Of a stretch of 64,000 bases of DNA, positions 18,102-26,473 are shown in pieces. The first letter of the stretch is position 1. The number at the start of each line of letters is the position of its first letter. Location of the stretch: contig NZ_KB217478.1 in NCBI RefSeq assembly GCF_000331305.1, forward strand, positions 3,508,627-3,572,626. Reading direction: 5' to 3'. The DNA comes from Calothrix sp. PCC 7103 (GTDB taxonomy: Bacteria; Cyanobacteriota; Cyanobacteriia; Cyanobacteriales; Nostocaceae). A program made the position numbers and the translations under genes. The notes beneath the pieces are model-generated. The model saw only the letters and a program-made list of their open reading frames with translations. It made no database searches and was not told the origin of the DNA.

Positions 18102-18322
18102 TGAGAATATATGAATACATATTGATAAATAAATTTAATAAATTTGCTTACCTTTTGTAAGGTGGGCATTGCCCACCATTGCTATAAATGCATTTTTACC
18201 TTCAAAATTTTATAGAGACATTTCTAAAGAACATCTCTATAAGTCACAACTATTTAATTTCAGTTACTTAATGTTCAACTTGTAAGGTGGACAGTGCCCA
18301 TCCTACTACTTATATTCAGTTA
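18102..18322. repeat. Spacer between pilin genes with two copies of a GGTGGGCA hairpin
   Basis: GTAAGGTGGGCATTGCCCACC (stem GGTGGGCA/TGCCCACC-like, 18161-18177) recurs in altered form at about 18281-18303 and again near 26482. This dispersed hairpin lies inside the pilin operon and may tune how much downstream transcript is made. Confidence 0.6.
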
Positions 18323-18871
18323 CTACGGTGCAATTGTTAAAGTTACTCTGTAATTGTAAGTTCCAGGGGTAAGGGGGGTACCTTTATCTACAAACATGCC
18401 TACTTCTAAAGGTATTGGACCAAGACCTGATGGTAATCTTGATGAACTAGTATTCATCGAACTAGTGATTGTAGAACTACCTGGTAATCTCACACTTGCA
18501 TCTGACCTTACTGGAGTAAATACTGGCCCTCCTGTTTGTACTGGTCTGGATATCATGATGCTTGCTGGAGAATTACAAGTGAGAACAACTCGACCAGGTG
18601 TTCCACTTCCGCTCGGACTAGAAGTAGGACTTGTACTACCAGCAGATAGCATTATAGGGTTTGATATTGAACCTGACATTCCAGATGCAACCAATGTACC
18701 TGGAGTAATTTCGCCAACGTTACATACACCTGTTACTTGTCCACTGAAAGGTACGTCAACTGTTTGTGGCATCATGCTTTGAGGTGGAGCAGTTTGTGCC
18801 ATTGTTTTAGGAGCAACTGCTACTGTACCTAGAATTAATAAGGTAGTTGCTAAAAGCGTATTGCGAATCAT
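18323..18871 (-). CDS. Secreted pilin subunit of the chaperone-usher system
   Basis: From ATG 18871 (AAAGGA ribosome site 9 bases upstream; a longer frame to 18925 is less likely) the protein has 182 residues: signal peptide to about residue 26 (TMAQ), then VDVPFSGQVTGVCNVG, a Ser/Thr/Pro-rich loop, VVLTCNSPASIMISRP with the second cysteine, and the closing PGTYNYRVTLTIAP. It is a paralogue of its two neighbours, sharing the DVPFSG start with the upstream one and the two cysteines with the downstream one. Confidence 0.78.
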   Translation of the reverse strand: MIRNTLLATTLLILGTVAVAPKTMAQTAPPQSMMPQTVDVPFSGQVTGVCNVGEITPGTLVASGMSGSISNPIMLSAGSTSPTSSPSGSGTPGRVVLTCNSPASIMISRPVQTGGPVFTPVRSDASVRLPGSSTITSSMNTSSSRLPSGLGPIPLEVGMFVDKGTPLTPGTYNYRVTLTIAP

Positions 18872-18945
18872 GTTTTTAATTCCTTTGCAAAAAATTAGAT
18901 TGATAAAGAGTTTTTTTAAGCACACGAGTGCTTACTACGAACGTT

Positions 18946-19425
18946 TTAAGGGGTGATGGTTAACTTCACCGAATATGTGTAGTTACCTGGTGTAAATGCA
19001 ACTGGTCGTTTTACTAACATGTCCACTTGTAAATCAGTGTTACCTACTGGTAATTTTCCACTTCCACTACTAACATCACTTCTGACCTGAGTTGAACCAA
19101 ATTTGAGGTATGCTACGCGCGTAGTACCTGATGGGTCAGGGCTTGGGCCAGAAACAAATTGGGGAGGAGAAATCGTTATTGTCGCAGGTACGCTGGAATT
19201 AATACCAACCGTGGCAGAGGTAATAGAGTCAAATTGTTGCGCTATCCCACTAAAACTACTGGAAACTGTTGTTTCTGTGGTACCAGGTGTAAGGCTATCA
19301 AAACCAGCTTGACCGGAAACTATTCCACTGAAAGGAACGTCAACATTCTGAGCGAGTGTGGTTTGTTCTAGTGCAATAAAGCTTACTAGTATCAAGCCAA
19401 AAGATAAGGCTAGACGATAAAACAT
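18946..19425 (-). CDS. Secreted pilin subunit of the chaperone-usher system (first gene)
   Basis: 159 residues; signal peptide about 1-25 (TLAQ), then NVDVPFSGIVSGQAG and a beta-rich domain ending PGNYTYSVKLTITP. It lacks the cysteine pair of the other two subunits, so it may be a specialised (tip or base) subunit. It is the first gene of the pilus set; its promoter should lie in the 19426-19730 region. Confidence 0.75.
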   Translation of the reverse strand: MFYRLALSFGLILVSFIALEQTTLAQNVDVPFSGIVSGQAGFDSLTPGTTETTVSSSFSGIAQQFDSITSATVGINSSVPATITISPPQFVSGPSPDPSGTTRVAYLKFGSTQVRSDVSSGSGKLPVGNTDLQVDMLVKRPVAFTPGNYTYSVKLTITP

Positions 19426-19730
19426 CTGGAAATAGGATTATTAGTTATCCTTGTGCTATGTCAGTAGCTATTAACAGCCTAGCTATGAAATAAAACATGC
19501 ACCATAGTGTTAATACTTAAATAAACGCAAATAATTAGGATTGCGTCAATCTACTGATGGTAGAAATATTTTATGAAAGCTTAAACAATAAACTAAATTA
19601 AGCAAAAGCCAGTATTTAAGTATATTTTTGCAGGCACCTGCGAAGGTATAAAAATATATATTATCTAAACAGTTATTTAGCGATAAAACTATGTAATGTT
19701 AAAACAATTTTGGAGCGTTGCGTGGTGGTG
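19426..19730. other. Upstream region of the pilus operon
   Basis: AT-rich, no open frame of note. Expected to carry the pilus promoter, but no site was identified. Confidence 0.4.
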
Positions 19731-19731
19731 A

Positions 19732-19895
19732 GAAACCGGGTTTCCTTTTCTTGTATTAAGTTTAGTTTATCATGCTTAGTACAGCATTTCATAAATTCGT
19801 GACGAATTATGCAACCTACTGGTAAAGCTTTGAGGGACTCAATAACGCTACGAACTTGTGAAATCTTGTACTTAGTGATAAAGAAACCCGGTTTA
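19732..19895. repeat. Element bounded by AGAAACCGGGTTTCC / AAAGAAACCCGGTTT
   Basis: The two ends are inverted copies of AAACCGGGTTTC, about 165 bp apart, directly at the end of the J-domain gene. Shorter relatives with the same ends are at 22671-22738 and 39802-39870. No coding capacity; looks like a mobile, non-autonomous repeat family. Confidence 0.65.
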
Positions 19896-20540
19896 TTAGA
19901 ATATTTGTTCTAGTTTTTGGATGTCGCGCTGTACTTCATCGAATAGTGATTTGTTGTTAGGGTCAGTTTTTAGGGCTTTTTTAAGGTAAATTCTTGCTTT
20001 TAACCACTGTTTATCATCTATTAGTGCGCGTCCCCATACTTGATATGAAATTGCTTGCCATTGTTTGACTTCGCGGTCTTCGGGCAAGCGTTCTGCTAAT
20101 GCTTCAGCCAGGGCAATGGCTTGAGGAAAACGCCGTTCGCGGATGAAGCGCTGTAGTTGTTCGTATGTTTTCCACTTTAGGCGTTTTTCAATTTCTAGTA
20201 TGTTTGGTGGTTGGGATTGTGTATGTTGCTGTGCTTGTTGCTTAGGTGGTTGCTTAGGTGGCGCCTGTTGGGTTTTAGTTTTTTGAGTTGTTTGTGGAGT
20301 TGGTACAGGGGTTTTGGTAGGAACTTGGCTTGAAGAAGTTGAAGTTACTGGTGGTGCTACTACCTGTAAAAGAAATTTGTACGCTTCTGTTAGCGCAATA
20401 AATTTTTCTTTCGCCTTATTGTCATTTGGATTGATATCAGGGTGATACTGCTGTGCGAGTTTGCGATACGAAGCTTTGATGTCGGAGAACGAGGCGCCCG
20501 ACCTTAAACCCAATACGCGGTAGCAATCTACTACATCCAT
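19896..20540 (-). CDS. J-domain protein with C-terminal TPR-like helices
   Basis: DnaJ-type co-chaperone fragment: residues 1-65 are a J domain (CYRVLGLRSGASFSDIKASY, then HPD in QQYHPDINPND), which stimulates the ATPase of DnaK-type Hsp70. A Pro/Gln/Thr-rich linker (about 70-130) leads to a helical region (about 135-214) with a tetratricopeptide-like repeat (WGRALIDDKQWLKARIYLKKALKTDPNN). Zinc-finger and substrate domains of classical DnaJ are absent, so it is a specialised co-chaperone. ATG at 20540 begins right at the J domain; the frame extends 8 codons further upstream. Confidence 0.85.
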   Translation of the reverse strand: MDVVDCYRVLGLRSGASFSDIKASYRKLAQQYHPDINPNDNKAKEKFIALTEAYKFLLQVVAPPVTSTSSSQVPTKTPVPTPQTTQKTKTQQAPPKQPPKQQAQQHTQSQPPNILEIEKRLKWKTYEQLQRFIRERRFPQAIALAEALAERLPEDREVKQWQAISYQVWGRALIDDKQWLKARIYLKKALKTDPNNKSLFDEVQRDIQKLEQIF

Positions 20541-20951
20541 CTTTAAGCCAATCACAAGCATCAATATTATATAGTTTACTTAACCTGAGAATATTTTTGT
20601 ACGCTTTAAAGGCGCCGTTTATTTCAGGGATATTGTGTAAACACCTGTTCGGGTACTTACATCATTAAGCTTAGAACCACAGAACCTTATTCGGAAAGAC
20701 TATTTGCTTACTTTTATTAAGTTTAGTCTTGACAATTTCTACGGAAACGTAAAATGCTTTTCCGGAAACTTTGCACCCATGCTTCTTTATCAAATATTAA
20801 GTATAATTAACTTACCATCCGTATAAAAGCAAAATTACGCTACATATCCTATCGCTTGAACACCTTTTTTGAAAAGGGGATTCGCTAAAGTCTAGTAGTC
20901 ATGTGTAATATTTTTAACTAAATAATACCCTAGGGGTGTCGCTATACTAAC
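20541..20951. other. Intergenic region between the J-domain and clpP3 genes
   Basis: About 410 bp, AT-rich, with a small CCTTTTTTGAAAAGG hairpin near 20861. It should hold the promoter of the J-domain gene. No gene or RNA recognised. Confidence 0.45.
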
Positions 20952-20973
20952 AAAGCCCGCCTTCGCGGGCTTT
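20952..20973 (-). terminator. Intrinsic terminator of the clpR-clpP3 operon
   Basis: AAAGCCCGC and GCGGGCTTT form a 9-bp GC-rich stem with a CTTC loop, 28 bp beyond the clpP3 stop. On the minus strand it is followed by TTTGTTAG; on the plus strand by a T5 run, so it may work in both directions. Confidence 0.8.
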
Positions 20974-21000
20974 TTAAAAATAGTACCAGGGTGAGAAAGC

Positions 21001-21609
21001 TTATGGACGTTCTTCGATTACTTTGTCAATCAAACCGTAGTCTTTAGCTTCTTGTGCGGACATGAAAAAGTCACGATCCATGTCTCTTTCAATTTTTTCT
21101 AATGGTTGTCCGGTGTTGGTAGCGTAGATACCATTGAGTTGATGGCGAATTCTGAGAATTTCGCGCGCTTCAATTTCAATATCTGTAGCTTGCCCGCGCG
21201 TACCACCACTTGGTTGGTGAATCATGATACGCGAGTGTGGTAATGCCAAACGCTTACCTTTGGCGCCACCAGCAAGTAAAAATGAACCCATCGAAGCTGC
21301 TAAACCGACACAAATCGTTACAACATCAGATTTAATGTGCTGCATTGTGTCATAAATCATCAACCCGGATGTTACCATCCCACCTGGAGAATTTATGTAT
21401 AAAGAAATATCTTTACCAGGGTCTTCCGAATCGAGATAAAGCATTACTGCTACGATTTGGTTGGCAATTTCATCATCAATATCACGGGGTAAGAAAATAA
21501 CGCGCTCACGATAAAGACGATTATAAATATCAACCCACTGTGTATATTGTTCCCCTGGCATCCGGTAAGGAACTTTTGGAACACCTATAGGCATTTTATG
21601 TAACTCCAA
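21001..21609 (-). CDS. clpP: ATP-dependent Clp protease proteolytic subunit (ClpP3 type)
   Basis: Serine peptidase subunit of the Clp barrel. The triad is intact: Ser in [11 protein letters not shown], His in RIMIHQP, Asp in MDRDFFMS. Length 202 residues is standard, with little or no propeptide. Its place directly after clpR identifies it as the ClpP3 partner, as in the cyanobacterial ClpP3/R core that works with ClpC. Start MELHKMP at 21609; Met6 is an alternative. A 153-bp spacer full of heptamer repeats separates it from clpR. Confidence 0.95.
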   Translation of the reverse strand: MELHKMPIGVPKVPYRMPGEQYTQWVDIYNRLYRERVIFLPRDIDDEIANQIVAVMLYLDSEDPGKDISLYINSPGGMVTSGLMIYDTMQHIKSDVVTICVGLAASMGSFLLAGGAKGKRLALPHSRIMIHQPSGGTRGQATDIEIEAREILRIRHQLNGIYATNTGQPLEKIERDMDRDFFMSAQEAKDYGLIDKVIEERP

Positions 21610-21628
21610 ATGTGAATAGTTATTAGTT

Positions 21629-21765
21629 ACGAGTGCTGAGTGCTGATTGCTGAGTGTTGAGTGCTGAGTGCTGAGTGCTGAGTGGGTAGATAGTTTTTAA
21701 TATAAAACTCTTAACTCTTAACTCAAATTATATTTACATATTTACTCAGCACTCAGCACTTATTA
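21629..21765. repeat. Heptamer tandem array and its inverse between clpR and clpP3
   Basis: About eight degenerate GTGCTGA heptamers (21629-21682) and, 65 bp further, two inverted units (CTCAGCACTCAGCACT, to 21762). In the transcript the two ends can pair into a large stem within the operon spacer. Confidence 0.8.
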
Positions 21766-22425
21766 AAGGACGCTAGCAGGGATTGGGGGATTGGCAAGTT
21801 CTTCTTTCTCGAATACTCGGTCAATTAATCCATATTCCACAGCTTGGTGAGGTGTCATATAGAAAAGACGATCCATGTCCTTCTCGATTCTCTGCTTGGC
21901 TTGCCCTGTAGTAGTCGAGAGGATATCGACCATAGTGGCTTTGTTTGCCAGCACTTCTTTGGCACGAATTTGAATATCTGTGGCTTGACCTTGAGCATAG
22001 CTCTTGGGCTGGTGCAGTATAATCGTAGAGTGGGGCAACGAGGCACGACAGCCTTTTGTACCTGCACTGAGGAGCATAGCCGACATACCCATTGCTGAAC
22101 CAATACAAATGGTATGGATAGGCGGTTTTATGTACTTCATTGTGTCATATATGGCAAAGGCTTCTGTTTCAAAGCCAACTGGTTCGCCACTATAACCAGA
22201 GGTGCCAGTCGAGTTGATGTAAATTTTAATTGGCTTTTCGGGGTCGTCTGATTGCAAGAACAGCAGTTCGGCAACTATAAGTTCCGTGACAGCAGGTACC
22301 AGCGGCATCCCGAGATAGACAATTCGCTCCTTCAACAAAAGAGACGGTAAATCTGGTGGCGGTGTGCGGTAAGAGTTATCGCCGTAATAAGGGGCTTGCA
22401 CAGCCTTGATGGGGTAAGAGTCCAT
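21763..22425 (-). CDS. clpR: ClpR, catalytically inactive ClpP paralogue
   Basis: Structural partner of ClpP3 in the mixed Clp core. Compared with the neighbouring ClpP3, the nucleophile region reads GSAMGMSAMLL (Ser replaced by Gly) and the Asp region MDRLFYMT (Asp replaced by Leu); the HQP histidine remains. An insertion GTSGYSGEPVGFETE after the conserved YINS is typical for ClpR. 220 residues. First gene of the operon with clpP3. Confidence 0.93.
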   Translation of the reverse strand: MDSYPIKAVQAPYYGDNSYRTPPPDLPSLLLKERIVYLGMPLVPAVTELIVAELLFLQSDDPEKPIKIYINSTGTSGYSGEPVGFETEAFAIYDTMKYIKPPIHTICIGSAMGMSAMLLSAGTKGCRASLPHSTIILHQPKSYAQGQATDIQIRAKEVLANKATMVDILSTTTGQAKQRIEKDMDRLFYMTPHQAVEYGLIDRVFEKEELANPPIPASVL

Positions 22426-22611
22426 AGCAACTGTTGCCTGAGATAATGCCGTTAACTGTAATACATCCTAACGCACGTCTCAGGTCAACTGGAGGTGTGG
22501 ATTTCTCGATAATCTCGCTAATCTCTCGTTAATCTATATATAGTCCTTGGTTATTTAGTTTATTGTTGTTGGTTTTATCAAAAAAAAAAGAACTCTAGTA
22601 CTAGTTTTTAC

Positions 22612-22670
22612 TATTATTTACTAGTTACTAAGTATTAACCATTAACTATTGACTATCAACCATTGGCTAT
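22612..22670. repeat. Degenerate heptamer tandem repeat
   Basis: Seven-base periodicity can be followed for eight units: TACTAGT, TACTAAG, TATTAAC, CATTAAC, TATTGAC, TATCAAC, CATTGGC, TATAAA. This matches the short tandemly repeated repetitive sequences known in heterocystous cyanobacteria. Confidence 0.75.
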
Positions 22671-22738
22671 AAAAAACCGGGTTTCCATAACAAATTGTTA
22701 TTCTTATTACAAGTTATCAATTCAGAAACCCAGTTTCT
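22671..22738. repeat. Inverted-repeat element AAACCGGGTTTCC...GAAACCCAGTTTC
   Basis: About 68 bp; ends are near reverse complements. Same family as 39802-39870 and the longer element at 19732-19895. Confidence 0.65.
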
Positions 22739-22809
22739 AACTTTTCCGTAGCAATTACACTGGCTACTGAAGTTAATTATAAACACGTGTCGCCGGGATA
22801 AAAGGATTT

Positions 22810-24057
22810 ATGAAGGTTAGCTTGCAGCCTGCTCTTAATGATGGCAACTTAGATGGGAGCCAGTCGAATAGTCAACGACAGTTGGCGATATCGATTTCAG
22901 CCGTTGCGGATAGTCTGAACCGCAATGTACCGTTGAATTTATGCCTTATTCTTGACCATAGTGGTTCGATGAGTGGGCGCCCGTTAGAAACTGTTAAAAA
23001 GGCGGCTTGCCGTATTGTTGACAGATTAAATCCTGGTGATCGCCTCAGCGTTGTTGTTTTTGACCACCGTGCCAAGGTTTTGGTATCCAACCAAACAGTA
23101 GAAGACCCAGAACGCATCAAACAACAAATTAATAAACTTTCTGCTGACGGGGGTACTGCCATTGATGAAGGTTTACAATTAGGTATCAAGGAACTAACCA
23201 AAGGTAACAAAGATTCGATATCGCAAGCCTTTTTGTTAACCGACGGTGAAAACGAACACGGTAGTAATAAGCGCTGTTTAGAATTTGCCAAATTAGCTGC
23301 TAGCTACAATTTGACTTTGAATACTTTAGGTTTTGGCGATAACTGGAACCAAGACGTTCTCGAACAGATTGCAGATGCTGGTGGTGGCTCTTTATCCCAC
23401 ATTCAACAGCCGGATGAGGCAGAAACCAAATTCAACCAGCTATTTACCCGCATTCAAACGGTAAGTTTAACAAATGCTTATTTACTGTTCTCGCTAGTTC
23501 CAAAAGTACGGTTAGCCGAACTTAAGCCTGTTGCACAAGTGGCGCCAGAAACAATTGAATTACCAGTACAGCAAGACCCCGATGGGCGAATATCTGTACG
23601 CATAGGCGATTTGATGCGTGATGTCGAACGGGTAATTTTAGCAAACTTGTATATTTCGCAACTGCCACTTGGCAGACAACCAATCGCGCAACTACAAGTG
23701 CGTTATGATGACCCAGGTCAAAACGTTACAGGAATACTTTCAGAAATATTCTTCGTAGAGGCAAATGTAACAGGACAATATCAATCAGTAGTTGACGCGA
23801 ACGTACAACAGCACGTTTTGGCACTAGCAAAATATCGACAAACCCAGCTTGCAGAAACAAAACTACAAATGGGTGATAGAGCAGGCGCCGCAACAATGTT
23901 ACAAACCGCAGCAAAAACTGCTCTGCAAATGGGCGATATGAGTGCAGCAACAGTGTTACAAACTTCTGCCACCCAACTACAAGCAGGACAAGACCTATCA
24001 GAAGCTGACCGCAAAAAAACCAGGATTGTATCAAAAACCATATTACAAGATTCTTAA
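22810..24057 (+). CDS. VWA-domain protein
   Basis: 415 residues, cytoplasmic by lack of signal. A von Willebrand factor A domain covers about 40-225, with an intact metal-ion-dependent adhesion site: DHSGSMSG (about 49-56), the Thr in GGTAIDEG (about 115) and Asp in LLTDGENEHG (about 143). It is followed by a beta-rich domain (about 240-320) and a helical C-terminus with two similar repeats (QMGDRAGAATMLQTAAK / QMGDMSAATVLQTSATQ). Such proteins mediate metal-dependent protein contacts; the partner is not visible here. Confidence 0.85.
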   Translation: MKVSLQPALNDGNLDGSQSNSQRQLAISISAVADSLNRNVPLNLCLILDHSGSMSGRPLETVKKAACRIVDRLNPGDRLSVVVFDHRAKVLVSNQTVEDPERIKQQINKLSADGGTAIDEGLQLGIKELTKGNKDSISQAFLLTDGENEHGSNKRCLEFAKLAASYNLTLNTLGFGDNWNQDVLEQIADAGGGSLSHIQQPDEAETKFNQLFTRIQTVSLTNAYLLFSLVPKVRLAELKPVAQVAPETIELPVQQDPDGRISVRIGDLMRDVERVILANLYISQLPLGRQPIAQLQVRYDDPGQNVTGILSEIFFVEANVTGQYQSVVDANVQQHVLALAKYRQTQLAETKLQMGDRAGAATMLQTAAKTALQMGDMSAATVLQTSATQLQAGQDLSEADRKKTRIVSKTILQDS

Positions 24058-24063
24058 TATTAC

Positions 24064-24091
24064 GTAGAGACGCGATTTATCGCGTCTCTAC
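24064..24091. repeat. 28-bp palindromic core repeat
   Basis: GTAGAGACGCGATT followed by TATCGCGTCTCTAC, one mismatch from a perfect palindrome, 6 bp after the VWA gene stop. Same core as in 32437-32539, 37762-37865 and 52869-52970. May act as terminator of the VWA gene. Confidence 0.8.
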
Positions 24092-24121
24092 AATGTATAT
24101 TTCAATGCGTAAATCCTAATT

Positions 24122-24505
24122 ATGAAACCCATTAAAATTCATCATGCCGCAATCATTTGTTCAAACTACGAGCTATCCAAAAAATTCTACGTCGAAATCC
24201 TAGGCTTCCAAATCATCCAAGAAACATATCGGGCGCCACGTAAATCCTATAAATTAGACTTACAAGTTGGAGAAAATCAAATCGAGTTATTCTCATTCCC
24301 TAACCCTCCACAGCGAGTTAATAAACCAGAAGCATGTGGTTTAAGGCATTTAGCATTCGAGGTTGAAAACATAGAAGAGACTGTTTTGTATTTACAATCT
24401 CAAGGCGTCGAAGTCGAAAACATTAGAATTGACGATATTACAGATAAAAAATATACCTTTTTCCAAGACCCCGACGGTTTGCCATTAGAAATATATGAAA
24501 CGTAA
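24122..24505 (+). CDS. VOC-family (glyoxalase/dioxygenase fold) metalloprotein
   Basis: 127 residues, one vicinal-oxygen-chelate domain with paired beta-alpha-beta3 units: KIHHAAIICSNYELSKKFYVEILGF, then QIELFSFP, RHLAFEVENIEETV, and FFQDPDGLPLEIYE. Metal ligands expected for the glyoxalase I-like branch are visible as His (IHHAAI), Glu (IELF), His (LRHLAF) and Glu (LEIYE). It resembles the YaeR/lactoylglutathione-lyase-like small proteins of unknown substrate. Convergent with the phosphodiesterase gene, 8 bp apart. Confidence 0.85.
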   Translation: MKPIKIHHAAIICSNYELSKKFYVEILGFQIIQETYRAPRKSYKLDLQVGENQIELFSFPNPPQRVNKPEACGLRHLAFEVENIEETVLYLQSQGVEVENIRIDDITDKKYTFFQDPDGLPLEIYET

Positions 24506-24513
24506 AAGGACGT

Positions 24514-26370
24514 TTACAAACCTAATGTTCTACCAGGAAATCCCGCAACATCAAAGTAGCGAGTTTTACCAACAGTTTGATACTTCAGAACTGTCTTCAA
24601 TCCGTTCTCAGCAGGTTTCGATTCCATAGTAAAAGATTTGGCGCCCACTGTATCTGGTTGACCCACCAATGCCTCATTTATTACTCTTCCCGTTAATCTT
24701 CCCAAAGGTTTAAGCTGTAAGTTTAAAACTTTAGCAATAGTACGTGGTACATCTGCATTACTTACAGGCGCAAAGTCTTTAAATCCCTTTTTAAAGTCAG
24801 GTCCAATGGCGCCCATCATATTGTAAGTGTCCGCACGGCTAAAACTACCGTGCATTCCTTGTCCTTGTTGCAACTTTGTATCAGATACTTCTGCACCACA
24901 TGCCGTAGGAGTCCCACATCCTGTATCAAACGAACGAAAATTTATTAACATCGAGGGTTTGGGTGTACGCGCGTTCCCTCTAAGTCCAATATTCTCTAGT
25001 GATAATGTGCCAGGTATTTTGCCCAAATCATTATTGATGAAAATGCCACTGACATAATCCTGTTTGAGCAGTGAAGCAACAACTTTTGGCGCCAAATCTT
25101 TTTGATTTGCTTTATTGGGTAGATATATCAAATCTGAACCACCGTTTGCTGCCACAATCACATCAGGTTTATTTGGGTCTTTACCAAGAATATGATTTCG
25201 GGTATTTTGACCTTTAGTTGGGTCTACAGGAGCATTGTTCTTATCTGGGTCAAATAAAGGTAGTCCTAAATCTGACGCTAAATCAATTGCTAAAAATCCG
25301 GATGGTAAAAACCCTTTGGGTACATCAGAATAGTTAAGAGTCGCTGCATAACTAGTTTTACTTTCTTTACTAATAGTCGAAAACCCGTGGTCAGCAGTAA
25401 TAAATATATTCGTTGTCTCTTCTAATCCTAACTCTTTGAGGGCGCCTCGAATTTGTGCCAAGTTCTTATCTACATTTTGCCGTGCAGCTTGAACCGTAGG
25501 GCCATTAATTCCTGGCACTAGCTTGTTTAGACTATCACCGTGATTGTGCTGTGTACCATCGGGGTCACGTGACCAATACACCATTACAAAAGGCTTTTGG
25601 CGCTGTTGAAAAAGTGGTAGAATTACTTTGGTTGTGACATCAGCAAAATATTGCTGCTGAGTTACATTTGCGATTGTAGTACCTGGGGTTTTACTATCAC
25701 CACTTTTCCCGTTCTCACCCCGTTTCGGTGTTTCTTTTGGTAAAGAGTTTTTATCGAGTAAGCTAATTACATCTTGATTAAGCGTAACACCTTCTTTTTT
25801 ACCTGTATCATCATCAAAAATAATTGTTTGTTCACCTTGCTGCAAGGTAATGTCTTGAATCAGTACAGGCCCAATTTTACCAACTGCTGCTGTACTAAAC
25901 CCTGCTTGACGCGCAGTTGCTAATAAACTTTGCTCATTTAAGAAATTGGCGCCGAATTGTTTGTTAACTTCTTTGAGAACGACATTATTCTCTAGGTATG
26001 GAACAACACTATTTTTAGCACTTTTAACTGGAGTATTCACTTTGATTGTATTGCTAAAGTCACCAGTATCGCCAAGAAAATGTCCAGTTGCAATTGCAGA
26101 TGCATTTGAAGTAGTAAAAGTTGGAAATAAAGAATGACTGTTAAGAAAAGTTACGCCATTAGAACGAATCTCATTTAAATTTGGAGTATCGGTAGAATTT
26201 ACCCAATCAGGACGCAAACCATCAGCAACGAAAATGATTGCATTATGCTGCTTGGCTTTTTGAGCTACTTGTTGATTACTTTGTTGAGGCTGTCTTGTAC
26301 AAGCTATAGTTATAGTAACAACACAAAACGCAAGGTAGATGAAACGCTGGAAATGTTTACGAATTTTCAT
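24514..26370 (-). CDS. Alkaline-phosphatase-superfamily phosphodiesterase, exported
   Basis: Type I phosphodiesterase/nucleotide pyrophosphatase-like enzyme acting outside the cytoplasm. The N-terminus (from ATG 26370; a frame 6 codons longer exists) is a signal sequence ending TITIACTRQ, so possibly a lipoprotein. The first metal site is FVADGLRPDWV and the nucleophile lies in FPTFTTSNASAIATGH; the second site is FITADHGFSTIS and HGSFSRADTYNMMG. About 618 residues, longer than minimal members. Two Cys near the C-terminus (CGTPTACG) may form a disulfide. Likely role: release of phosphate from esters or hydrolysis of nucleotides or lipids; substrate unknown. Confidence 0.85.
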   Translation of the reverse strand: MKIRKHFQRFIYLAFCVVTITIACTRQPQQSNQQVAQKAKQHNAIIFVADGLRPDWVNSTDTPNLNEIRSNGVTFLNSHSLFPTFTTSNASAIATGHFLGDTGDFSNTIKVNTPVKSAKNSVVPYLENNVVLKEVNKQFGANFLNEQSLLATARQAGFSTAAVGKIGPVLIQDITLQQGEQTIIFDDDTGKKEGVTLNQDVISLLDKNSLPKETPKRGENGKSGDSKTPGTTIANVTQQQYFADVTTKVILPLFQQRQKPFVMVYWSRDPDGTQHNHGDSLNKLVPGINGPTVQAARQNVDKNLAQIRGALKELGLEETTNIFITADHGFSTISKESKTSYAATLNYSDVPKGFLPSGFLAIDLASDLGLPLFDPDKNNAPVDPTKGQNTRNHILGKDPNKPDVIVAANGGSDLIYLPNKANQKDLAPKVVASLLKQDYVSGIFINNDLGKIPGTLSLENIGLRGNARTPKPSMLINFRSFDTGCGTPTACGAEVSDTKLQQGQGMHGSFSRADTYNMMGAIGPDFKKGFKDFAPVSNADVPRTIAKVLNLQLKPLGRLTGRVINEALVGQPDTVGAKSFTMESKPAENGLKTVLKYQTVGKTRYFDVAGFPGRTLGL

Positions 26371-26473
26371 ACTGTGGTAAATTATCAAAATATACCAAAA
26401 TTCTATTACCTTCGATTGATTTTGGGATTATTAAATAGTTAATTTGTTTATAATGTCTTCTTAACCTTCAGCT

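Larger units (their letters stand above)
22426..22809. other. Intergenic region with two repeat types
   Basis: Divergent promoter region of clpR and the VWA gene. 22612-22670 is a degenerate heptamer array (units like TATTAAC, CATTAAC, TATTGAC, TATCAAC), followed by an AAACCGGGTTTCC...GAAACCCAGTTTC inverted element (22671-22738). Confidence 0.65.

Noticed and set aside
18396-18782. 128-codon open frame opposite to a pilin gene
   Set aside because: Antisense to a pilin with signal peptide and conserved ending; Gly/Pro/Val-rich shadow of its Ser/Thr codons.
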